5,160 bases of DNA, from contig DLSG01000029.1 of NCBI GenBank assembly GCA_002501285.1, positions 1-5,160 of the forward strand, written 5' to 3'. The DNA comes from Christensenella sp. UBA7868 (GTDB lineage Bacteria; Bacillota; Clostridia; Christensenellales; UBA1242). The notes beneath the pieces were generated by a model. The model had not been told where the DNA came from. It did not search any database and saw only the letters and a list, made by a program, of their open reading frames with translations. The position numbers and the translations under genes are program-made. Below, in pieces: positions 1 through 4,854 of this stretch (the stretch's first letter is position 1; each line of letters begins with the position of its first letter).

Positions 1-976
1 CATTTAGAAAGTTTCCAACTTCGTTTGAAGGTATATTTTTAATATTAAAACTTATAACTCCGCTTTTTAAATTATTTGACGGATAAATAATAATATTATT
101 GATATTTTTTAAATTTTGAATTAAATATGTTGTTAGTTTCTCAATTTTATTGTTTATTTTTTCTTGATTTTTTTGTACAAATTTTAATCCGCTTCCAAGA
201 GTTAAAATTCCTGCAACATTACTTGTTCCACTTTCAAAGCCGTCAGGGAAGTCTGTTGGCTGAACGGGGCTGTTGCTTTGTGTTCCTGTGCCTCCAAATT
301 TTATTGGTTTTAAAAATTTCTTTGCCTTGTTGCTTACAAGTAAAGCCCCTATTCCAGTTAGGGCATAAAAACCTTTGTGACCTGCAACAGATAAAAAATC
401 TATATTCATTTTTTGCATATCTATTTTTTCGTGTCCAGCACTTTGAGCACAATCGACCAAAAATAAAAGATTATGTTTTTTGCAAATTTCGCCAATTTTT
501 TGAATTTCGTTTGTATATCCTGTTACATTGCTTGTGAATATGCACGCAATCATATATGTTTTGTCTGTTATTGAATCTTCAAATTTTTGGGGATCGATTT
601 TTCCATTTTCATCGGGGCTTAAAATTGTTAAACTTTCATGAAAATTATTTTTTAGTTCGTGTAGCGGGCGTAAAACCGAATTGTGTTCATAAATTGTTGT
701 AATTATATGACCATGTTTTTGTTTGGTGGATAATATGGCAAGATTTAAGGCTTCGGTGCAACCGCTTGTAAATATAACATTTTCAACTTCTTCACAGTTA
801 AAATAGTTTTTTAGATTTTCACGAATATCCATAATTTTGCTTGAAAGATTAGCACTTATTTTGTACCCGCTTCGATTTGGATTTGCACAATATTTTTTTA
901 AACAACATTTAAAAATTGTCCACTTAACAGAAAGTGGTTTTTGGTTTGTTGTTGCACCATTATCAAGATAAACCAT
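1..976 (-). CDS. Cysteine desulfurase family protein (class V aminotransferase fold, TIGR01977-like), 3' end beyond window
   Basis: PLP-dependent NifS-like enzyme of fold type I, expected to remove sulfur (or selenium) from cysteine (or selenocysteine) in the cytoplasm and pass it to an acceptor. 325 codons are visible. The ATG at 976-974 has an AAGGA ribosome binding site at 988-984, 7 nt upstream. Visible landmarks: YLDNGATT (residues 3-10), the phosphate-binding TSGCTEALN stretch (70-78), the PLP-stacking His98 in YEHNS, VDCAQSAG (174-181) with the ring-nitrogen Asp175 and Gln178, and the Schiff-base Lys201 in AGHKG. The segments GGTGTQS (228-234) and PDGFESGTSN (244-253) are typical of the TIGR01977 desulfurase branch rather than classic IscS or SufS. 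The catalytic-cysteine loop lies beyond the window edge, so activity cannot be confirmed. Small oddities: Gly replaces the usual Ala in DNAATT, and Ala precedes GHK. The gene is divergent from a DUF3343 gene. Family assignment is secure; substrate (S versus Se) is inference. Confidence 0.93.
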   Translation of the reverse strand, partial: MVYLDNGATTNQKPLSVKWTIFKCCLKKYCANPNRSGYKISANLSSKIMDIRENLKNYFNCEEVENVIFTSGCTEALNLAILSTKQKHGHIITTIYEHNSVLRPLHELKNNFHESLTILSPDENGKIDPQKFEDSITDKTYMIACIFTSNVTGYTNEIQKIGEICKKHNLLFLVDCAQSAGHEKIDMQKMNIDFLSVAGHKGFYALTGIGALLVSNKAKKFLKPIKFGGTGTQSNSPVQPTDFPDGFESGTSNVAGILTLGSGLKFVQKNQEKINNKIEKLTTYLIQNLKNINNIIIYPSNNLKSGVISFNIKNIPSNEVGNFLN

Positions 977-986
977 AAGAAATTCC

Positions 987-1047
987 TTGTAACTTTAAAT
1001 TTTTAAATTTAATAATATATATTAGGTAGCAAAAAAAATTGTTACAA
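987..1047. promoter_or_regulatory. Divergent intergenic control region with TTGTAAC/GTTACAA inverted repeat
   Basis: The 83 bp between the two divergent start codons contain a perfect 7-bp inverted repeat, TTGTAAC (987-993) and GTTACAA (1041-1047), with a 47-bp A/T-rich spacer. Each arm abuts the Shine-Dalgarno sequence of one gene and can also serve as a TTGTAA -35 box for the gene on the opposite side. The minus-strand promoter built this way is good. The plus-strand one is poorer, with candidate -10 boxes TAATAT (1013-1018) or TATATT (1018-1023). The symmetry could simply be two -35 boxes and ribosome sites facing each other, or a binding site for a regulator that controls both genes together. 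Confidence 0.45.
1019..1047 (-). promoter_or_regulatory. Sigma-A type promoter of the desulfurase gene
   Basis: On the minus strand TTGTAA (1047-1042) and TAATAT (1024-1019) are separated by exactly 17 bases. The predicted transcription start is near 1012, giving a leader of about 36 nt before the ATG at 976. The -35 box overlaps the start of the DUF3343 ribosome binding site on the other strand, so the two divergent promoters are tightly interlocked. Inferred from consensus match only. Confidence 0.55.
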
Positions 1048-1059
1048 AGGAGAAATGTT

Positions 1060-1314
1060 ATGAATTATATTTTGGCAGTTTTTTTATCGCGTAGTCAAAC
1101 TATGCTTTTTTATAATAAATTACGAGCAAAAAAGGTTGCTTGCTCAATAATCAACAATCCAAAAGCAACGAAAGCAACTTGTGGAATATGTGTTAAATTT
1201 TATGCTTACAACTTGGGGATTGCTAGGTCGGTTTTAAACAACAACATGACGGGCTTTGCAGGGTTTTATAAATACACCGACAATTTTGGGCGAGTTACAG
1301 TAACTCCGCTTTGA
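1060..1314 (+). CDS. DUF3343 family protein (putative Se/S carrier-like)
   Basis: Small cytoplasmic protein of 84 residues, a normal size for DUF3343 (PF11823, named putative Se/S carrier). It shows the family pattern: an N-terminal strand plus SRSQTM (residues 10-15), the VACSIINNP stretch (26-34), the conserved cysteine in TCGIC (40-44), and GFAGFYKY (65-72) near the end. The proposed role is carrying sulfur or selenium on the conserved Cys41, based on co-occurrence with SelD- and NifS-like proteins; this is not biochemically settled. Its divergent neighbour is exactly such a NifS-like enzyme. I chose ATG 1060 because AAAGGAG (1046-1052) ends 7 nt upstream; an in-frame TTG at 1039 lies upstream of this ribosome site and is unlikely. 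Cys44 makes a CGIC pair, where many relatives as I recall them have only the first Cys. The gene ends at TGA and is followed by a terminator. Confidence 0.9.
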   Translation: MNYILAVFLSRSQTMLFYNKLRAKKVACSIINNPKATKATCGICVKFYAYNLGIARSVLNNNMTGFAGFYKYTDNFGRVTVTPL

Positions 1315-1340
1315 AAGAATAATTGTATTAGATTATTATA

Positions 1341-1376
1341 AAAATTAGAAGTCTATAAATTGCTTCTAATTTTTTT
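1341..1376 (+). terminator. Intrinsic terminator after the DUF3343 gene
   Basis: AAAATTAGAAG (1341-1351) is perfectly complementary to the sequence beginning CTTCTAAT at 1363, giving a stem of up to 11 bp with an 11-nt loop, followed by a T run (1371-1376) and further T-rich sequence. It starts 26 bp after the TGA stop, so the DUF3343 gene is probably a single-gene transcript. Confidence 0.85.
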
Positions 1377-1407
1377 ATTGTTTTTTTATTTTTAAATTAG
1401 TTTTTTA

Positions 1408-1436
1408 TTGAAAATAAAATTAAAATTTGGTATAAT
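1408..1436 (+). promoter_or_regulatory. Promoter of hflX (TTGAAA-17-TATAAT, extended -10)
   Basis: TTGAAA (1408-1413) and a perfect TATAAT (1431-1436) are separated by 17 bases, and the -10 box is preceded by TGG, an extended -10 signature. The predicted transcription start, 6-8 bases past the -10 box, is at about 1443-1444, on top of the first ATG of hflX. Confidence 0.8.
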
Positions 1437-1443
1437 AAAATAT

Positions 1444-2529
1444 ATGGCAAAAATGTATAGTAATGAAGCACAAAAACAAGTGGCTTGTATGTGCTACGCT
1501 TGTTTCAATCCCAAAGAAGATGTGGAGATGAAAATGAGCGAACTTAAAAGTTTGATTAAGGCAAATAATATTGATGTAAGCGGAATGATTGTTCAAAACA
1601 TTAAACAACCAGATTTATCCTATTTAATTGGAAAAGGCAAACTTGAAGAACTTAAAGAACTTGTAAATAGCACAAATGCAGACATGGTTGTTTTTCAAAA
1701 CGAACTTACGGGCAGTAAAATTAATAATTTAGAACAATTTTTGAATGTGAAAGTTATTGACAGAACAATGTTAATTTTGGATATTTTCGCTCAAAGAGCC
1801 ACAACGAGAGAAGGAAAACTTCAAGTTGAACTTGCACAATTAAAATATTCGCTTCCAAGACTTGGCGGGTTAAAAAGTTCTAGCAACCGATATGGTGGCG
1901 GTGTTGGAATGAGAGGACCAGGCGAAACTAAACTAGAACTTGATAAACGAAAAGTTGAAAATCAAATTTATTCTTTGCAAAAAGAATTAAAAAATGTTCA
2001 AGAAAATCGAATGCTTCGAAGAAAACAACGAATTGAAACAAAACAAAAATCTGTTGCACTTGTTGGTTACACCAACAGCGGAAAATCAACACTTATGAAC
2101 ACGATTACAAAAAGTGATGTTTTTGTTAAAGATATGTTGTTTGCAACTCTTGACACAACAACAAGAAAAGTTTATTTAAACGAAAATCTTTCAATTTTGT
2201 TGTCAGACACTGTTGGTTTCGTTTCAGATTTAAACCATGAATTAGTTGATGCGTTTAAATCAACTCTTGAAGAAAGTTTATATGCAGATTTATTATTAAA
2301 TATTGTGGATATCTCTGACCCCGAAGCGTTAAAGAAAGAGCAAATCACAAAAGAAGTTTTATCAGAACTTGGGGTTGATTTGAATAAGGTTAAAACAATT
2401 TATAATAAAATCGACAAAATTCATCAAGTTCCAAACAATAACTATTTACAAATTTCTGCAAAGCAAAATGTGAACATAGATAAACTTAAACAATTAATTA
2501 TTGATTATTTTGAAAATGCTAATCGATAA
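1444..2529 (+). CDS. hflX: GTPase HflX
   Basis: Ribosome-associated GTPase. Family members bind the 50S subunit and split stalled or hibernating ribosomes under stress. The 361 residues counted from ATG 1444 show the HflX N-terminal domain with YLIGKGK (60-66), a helical linker with the Gly-rich GGGVGMRGPGETKLELDKR region (151-169), then the G domain: G1 GYTNSGKST (208-216), switch I FATLDTTTR (233-241; most relatives have Pro where Thr238 sits), G3 DTVGF (255-259), G4 NKID (321-324) and G5 SAK (338-340). An upstream TTG at 1408 in the same frame forms the -35 box and has no ribosome site, so it was rejected. ATG 1444 and ATG 1453 both keep the first beta strand; neither has a Shine-Dalgarno sequence, and transcription probably begins at the ATG. 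The protein stops soon after G5, shorter than E. coli HflX (about 426 residues), so the extra C-terminal domain appears to be missing. Family certain; exact start less so. Confidence 0.96.
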   Translation: MAKMYSNEAQKQVACMCYACFNPKEDVEMKMSELKSLIKANNIDVSGMIVQNIKQPDLSYLIGKGKLEELKELVNSTNADMVVFQNELTGSKINNLEQFLNVKVIDRTMLILDIFAQRATTREGKLQVELAQLKYSLPRLGGLKSSSNRYGGGVGMRGPGETKLELDKRKVENQIYSLQKELKNVQENRMLRRKQRIETKQKSVALVGYTNSGKSTLMNTITKSDVFVKDMLFATLDTTTRKVYLNENLSILLSDTVGFVSDLNHELVDAFKSTLEESLYADLLLNIVDISDPEALKKEQITKEVLSELGVDLNKVKTIYNKIDKIHQVPNNNYLQISAKQNVNIDKLKQLIIDYFENANR

Positions 2530-2686
2530 CATCGGGGAAGTGAGAGAAAACTCTTAAAATATCAATAAAAGTTTAAATTAAATCAATGCTTAAAAATTTA
2601 TTACAAGTTGTAGAGATATATTAAAAAAGCATAATTAATTTATGAAATTTGTAGCAAGGTGAACAAAGAGATAAAAAGTTTTAAAA

Positions 2687-2709
2687 TTGATAGTTTTAAT
2701 TTTTATCAA
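2687..2709 (+). other. Weak hairpin in the hflX-CYTH intergenic region
   Basis: TTGATA (2687-2692) and TATCAA (2704-2709) form a 6-bp stem flanked by A-rich and T-rich sequence, with ATTTTTAG following. It could be a minor terminator for hflX ahead of the stronger hairpin at 2724-2768. The rest of 2530-2720 holds no convincing gene; the longest start-led reading frame I noticed there, from the ATG at 2586, is about 12 codons without a ribosome site. Confidence 0.25.
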
Positions 2710-2723
2710 ATTTTTAGATTTAA

Positions 2724-2768
2724 AAAAATAAGACAAAGCGTGCTTAACACTAACTTTGCCTTATTTTT
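2724..2768. terminator. Bidirectional intrinsic terminator between convergent hflX and CYTH genes
   Basis: AAATAAGACAAAG (2726-2738) pairs with CTTTGCCTTATTT (2754-2766), extendable by two A-T pairs to 15 bp, with a 15-nt loop that contains a short GTG/CAC inner stem. The single mismatch is A opposite C when read as plus-strand RNA, but becomes a G-U wobble in minus-strand RNA. The stem is therefore better for the minus-strand gene, where it is followed by a run of seven T. A T-rich tail exists on both sides, so it can serve both genes. Confidence 0.8.
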
Positions 2769-2799
2769 ATTTATTTGTGTTTTAAAATTATATAATATT

Positions 2800-3375
2800 T
2801 TATTTGTTTAAATTTAATATCATAAATGGTTTTTTGCAACTATAATCTGAAAATATTTTTAAGTTTAAAGATGAAACAATATTTTTTAAGATGTTAAATT
2901 TTTCTTCTTCTAGTTTTTCTTTTATGCTTTCATATTCTTCAATTTCAATAAAGGTTCCTAGTTCTTTAACATATTGAACATTGGCGACAATTTCACCTTT
3001 TTTAAATTCGTTATTGTTTACAACATAGTCACACCAACAAGTAAGACCAAGATTTTTAAAAATAGTTTTTGCTTTTTGGGTGTCGTCAATATTTAATTTT
3101 GTTTTTACTTCGTCAATAACATTTCCGTTTTTGTCAAAAGTTTTTTTCTTATACACAATATATTTTTTATCTAAATTTTCACCAACAATTTCTCTTATAA
3201 GAACAGATTTTTCAAGTAAAACTGGATATGAAGTAGTTTTTAAATCTTTTTGTGATAAAGTTGTAAAATATGTATCATAGTTGTTGTAAGTTTCAACAAA
3301 TTCAAAACCTTCTTTTATTAAATTTTCTTTTACTTCATCAAACTCATTTTTTGTTAATACACAGATTTCAGTCAT
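2800..3375 (-). CDS. CYTH-fold protein, degenerate (triphosphatase / class IV adenylate cyclase superfamily)
   Basis: Protein of 191 residues, similar in length to stand-alone CYTH proteins, which bind triphosphates inside a beta-barrel tunnel (ThiT-ases, inorganic triphosphatases, class IV adenylate cyclases). Pattern match: NYDTYF (32-37) in place of the family's DTYFD, VLIRE (58-62) in place of ALRIR, YIVYKKK (72-78) in place of the YLTYK strand, and NVQYVKELGTFIEIEEYE (132-149), matching the hallmark LD-V-LG-F-EIE strand pair. No signal peptide or membrane segment. The N-terminal ExExK metal/phosphate motif is not intact (it reads TEICVLTK), and the usual Asp in the late strand is Gln134, so catalysis is doubtful. 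The ATG at 3375-3373 was chosen for a perfectly placed AAAGGAG site upstream; the longer frame starting at TTG 3432 falls in the -35 box. Monocistronic. Fold assignment fairly confident; substrate unknown. Confidence 0.75.
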   Translation of the reverse strand: MTEICVLTKNEFDEVKENLIKEGFEFVETYNNYDTYFTTLSQKDLKTTSYPVLLEKSVLIREIVGENLDKKYIVYKKKTFDKNGNVIDEVKTKLNIDDTQKAKTIFKNLGLTCWCDYVVNNNEFKKGEIVANVQYVKELGTFIEIEEYESIKEKLEEEKFNILKNIVSSLNLKIFSDYSCKKPFMILNLNK

Positions 3376-3403
3376 ACAAAACTCCTTTATTAAATTTTTT
3401 TTA

Positions 3404-3432
3404 AATATATCACAAAAAAGAAAATAAAGCAA
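3404..3432 (-). promoter_or_regulatory. Promoter of the CYTH gene
   Basis: On the minus strand TTGCTT (3432-3427), a 17-base spacer and TATATT (3409-3404) form a sigma-A type promoter. The expected start is near 3397, leaving a leader of about 22 nt that contains only the AAAGGAG ribosome site. Confidence 0.6.
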
Positions 3433-3482
3433 GTGCCTAGGGTTCTTGATAAAATAAACAAAAAATGAAGTGCCGTAGGCAC
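3433..3482. repeat. Inverted repeat GTGCCTA/TAGGCAC upstream of the CYTH promoter
   Basis: GTGCCTA (3433-3439) and TAGGCAC (3476-3482) are perfect inverted 7-mers 36 bp apart; AAGTGCC also recurs directly at 3431-3437 and 3468-3474. Within the distal part, GTGCC (3470-3474) and GGCAC (3478-3482) make a tight hairpin with a 3-nt loop. Read on the minus strand it is followed by TTCATTTTTTG, resembling a terminator. The inner arm touches the CYTH -35 box. It could be an operator or a minus-strand terminator shielding the CYTH gene. Confidence 0.4.
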
Positions 3483-3530
3483 CTTATTAATAAAATATAA
3501 TATATAAAATAAAAAATATCTTAAAAATGC

Positions 3531-3559
3531 TTGACAAAGAAAGTGAAAAACAGCATAAT
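3531..3559 (+). promoter_or_regulatory. Strong promoter for the secreted-protein gene leader
   Basis: A perfect TTGACA (3531-3536), a 17-base spacer and CATAAT (3554-3559) form the best -35 box in the window together with a good -10. Transcription would begin near 3566, so the mRNA has a leader of about 177 nt before the ATG at 3743. Confidence 0.75.
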
Positions 3560-3616
3560 TTTTAATAGATAGTAACAAACTAGAAACAATTGATAAGGAA
3601 ATAAAGAAACGAAAAA

Positions 3617-3648
3617 TCAGATGCGGTTGACCTCAGATGCGGTTGACC
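3617..3648 (+). repeat. Tandem direct repeat, 2 x 16 bp
   Basis: TCAGATGCGGTTGACC is present twice, perfectly and with no spacer (3617-3632 and 3633-3648), inside the leader of the secreted-protein gene. It is richer in G and C than its surroundings. Two perfect copies suggest a recent duplication or active conservation. Confidence 0.95.
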
Positions 3649-3696
3649 GAAGAAAGGGTTTAAGGCGAAATAGGCTTTTATAAAACTTTTTAAAAT

Positions 3697-3728
3697 AAAA
3701 CTGGTCAACTGGCCAGCTTTTTTGTTTT
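3697..3728 (+). terminator. Intrinsic terminator in front of the secreted-protein gene (attenuator candidate)
   Basis: CTGGTC (3701-3706) pairs with GGCCAG (3711-3716), including one U-G wobble, around an AACT tetraloop. An A run lies before the stem and CTTTTTTGTTTT (3717-3728) after it. It lies downstream of the promoter at 3531-3559 and 14 bp before the ATG at 3743, so it would cut off transcription of the following gene unless overridden. Confidence 0.75.
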
Positions 3729-3742
3729 AAAAAGGATAGAAA

Positions 3743-4777
3743 ATGGAGAGAAAAAGAAAAAAGATTAATTTAAAATTTATAGTTTTAATATTATCACTAA
3801 TAGTATTTTTAAGTATGTCAGTTTTAACTTTTGCGTGGTTTACAGACAGTAAGTCTTTTACTGGCGACTTAACCTTTGGAAGCCTAGAACTTGATGTTTC
3901 AGGCGGGGTTAGTGGTGACGGGGTTGATTCGGCTACAAGTAAATTAGTATTTGATGTTGCAAGACAAAAAGCGGGGGACTCAACCTGGACAGGAAAGATA
4001 ATGCCAGGAGATACAATAGACATAAATTTAACCGTTGGTTTAAAATCGGGCAGTGAACCAGCATATTATTTAATTTTCATTCATGACGATAAAGGTGTGT
4101 TTGAAAATAATGTTTATTTTAGTGACGGGACGAAAACGGGGAATGTTTTAAATGTTTATGTAAACGATGGGACAAAAACATATTTGCAAACAGATAGCAC
4201 TATGGCATCAGTTACAAACAAATATTGTGGGAAACTAACAGCGGGAACACCACAAAATATTAAAATATCAGCAAAAGTTGCGGAAAGTTATACCGAGCAA
4301 AATACTGTTTGTAATGTAACTTGCACAATCGGGGCAATTCAACAAGCCAATCTAAAAGAATCAGATGCAAAATATAATTTAAATGTAAAATATGGAACAA
4401 ATCTTCTTCCATTAAAAACAACAAAAGAAACTTATTCAAATTACGGACTTTCAATTACGGTTAATGGTGATGGAACATTTACTCTTGATGGAGAAGTTTC
4501 GGGTGAATCAGTCTTTATATTTGACATAAATAATGGTGCAATGGATATTACTACTGACGGAGTTTATTTGCTTACTGGATTTTTGGAAACTAGCACGGTT
4601 ACAAATTCTTATTTACAGCCTTATATAAACAAGATATCGCAAGGTGTTTTAATTAAAGGAGTTGTGGAATATTCGTGGAAAGCTGGGGATACTCTATCTT
4701 TTGTAAGATTTTTTATTCGAACAGGAATTTCTTTTGACAACTTTACTTTTGCTCCAAGACTTGTTAAAAAAATATAG
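3743..4777 (+). CDS. SipW-type secreted protein, TasA-like N-terminus with phage-tail-like C-terminal module
   Basis: Predicted exported surface or matrix protein of 344 residues; no enzyme motif seen. The start has AAAGGA (3731-3736) 6 nt upstream. Residues 1-10 are basic, 11-31 form a hydrophobic segment, and FAWFTDSKSFTGDLTFGSLELDV (30-52) is the hallmark of SipW-dependent signal peptides (TasA/camelysin relatives such as biofilm fibre proteins), with likely cleavage near Ala31. MPGDTIDINLTV (87-98) matches the PGD strand of those beta-sandwich proteins. Residues 123-132 and 137-146 repeat the NVY..DGTKT pattern. Three cysteines follow (162, 190, 194). From NLLP (220-223), the pattern YGLSITVNGDGTFTLDGEVSG (234-254), GVYLLTGF (273-280) and FFIRTGISFDNFTFAPRLV (323-341) resembles a beta-sandwich module common in phage tail and gut-bacterial surface proteins, as I recall it. 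No SipW peptidase gene or sortase motif is visible. Export is well supported; the fibre role is inference. Confidence 0.82.
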   Translation: MERKRKKINLKFIVLILSLIVFLSMSVLTFAWFTDSKSFTGDLTFGSLELDVSGGVSGDGVDSATSKLVFDVARQKAGDSTWTGKIMPGDTIDINLTVGLKSGSEPAYYLIFIHDDKGVFENNVYFSDGTKTGNVLNVYVNDGTKTYLQTDSTMASVTNKYCGKLTAGTPQNIKISAKVAESYTEQNTVCNVTCTIGAIQQANLKESDAKYNLNVKYGTNLLPLKTTKETYSNYGLSITVNGDGTFTLDGEVSGESVFIFDINNGAMDITTDGVYLLTGFLETSTVTNSYLQPYINKISQGVLIKGVVEYSWKAGDTLSFVRFFIRTGISFDNFTFAPRLVKKI

Positions 4778-4854
4778 TAAAAAAATATTAAATATTATTT
4801 AATCAAATTTAATTTGAAATCTTATTTATAATTATTTTAATATAGAAGATTAAT

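Larger units (their letters stand above)
3566..3742 (+). ncRNA. Candidate cis-regulatory leader RNA (attenuator), class not recognised
   Basis: From the predicted start near 3566 the leader holds an A-rich first part, a more GC-rich tandem 16-bp duplication (3617-3648), a spacer, and an intrinsic terminator (3697-3728) only a few bases before the AAAGGA ribosome site (3731-3736). GGTTGACC occurs in both repeat copies (3625-3632, 3641-3648). Either copy can pair with GGTCAACT (3703-3710), which is the 5' arm plus loop of the terminator, so antiterminator and terminator folds would be mutually exclusive. I do not recognise a conserved riboswitch core. It could instead be a short terminated RNA upstream of the gene. 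The pairing is visible in the sequence; the regulation is inference. Confidence 0.45.

Noticed and set aside
127..537. 136-codon plus-strand reading frame
   Set aside because: It lies antisense to the well-supported desulfurase, has a low-complexity Phe/Leu-rich translation and no ribosome site.
1039..1059. TTG start extending the DUF3343 protein by 7 residues
   Set aside because: The TTG is upstream of the Shine-Dalgarno AAAGGAG that serves ATG 1060, and the family begins at the MNYIL strand.
1312..1341. TGA of the DUF3343 gene read as selenocysteine, with the frame continuing to a TAA at 1339
   Set aside because: The conserved domain is already complete, the added tail is only a few residues, and no SECIS-like hairpin follows the TGA other than the terminator.
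1408..1443. TTG start for hflX giving 12 extra residues
   Set aside because: The TTG is part of the -35 box, there is no ribosome site, and the added residues do not belong to the HflX domain.
2586..2632. ATGCTT/AAGCAT inverted repeat and a 12-codon frame in the hflX downstream region
   Set aside because: Six-base arms 35 nt apart are expected by chance in AT-rich sequence, and the frame has no ribosome site.
3376..3432. Longer N-terminus of the CYTH protein from a TTG at 3432
   Set aside because: It would start in the -35 box, and a good AAAGGAG site supports the ATG at 3375.
3390..3578. 62-codon Phe-rich minus-strand frame
   Set aside because: It covers the promoter region and leader, has no ribosome site, and its composition is what random AT-rich DNA gives.
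3617..3648. CRISPR array
   Set aside because: There are only two units, they are directly adjacent with no spacers, and no cas genes are present.
3625..3710. Invertible promoter flanked by GGTTGACC/GGTCAACT
   Set aside because: The arms are only 7-8 bp, one arm is inside a terminator stem, the segment between holds no promoter, and no recombinase gene is near.
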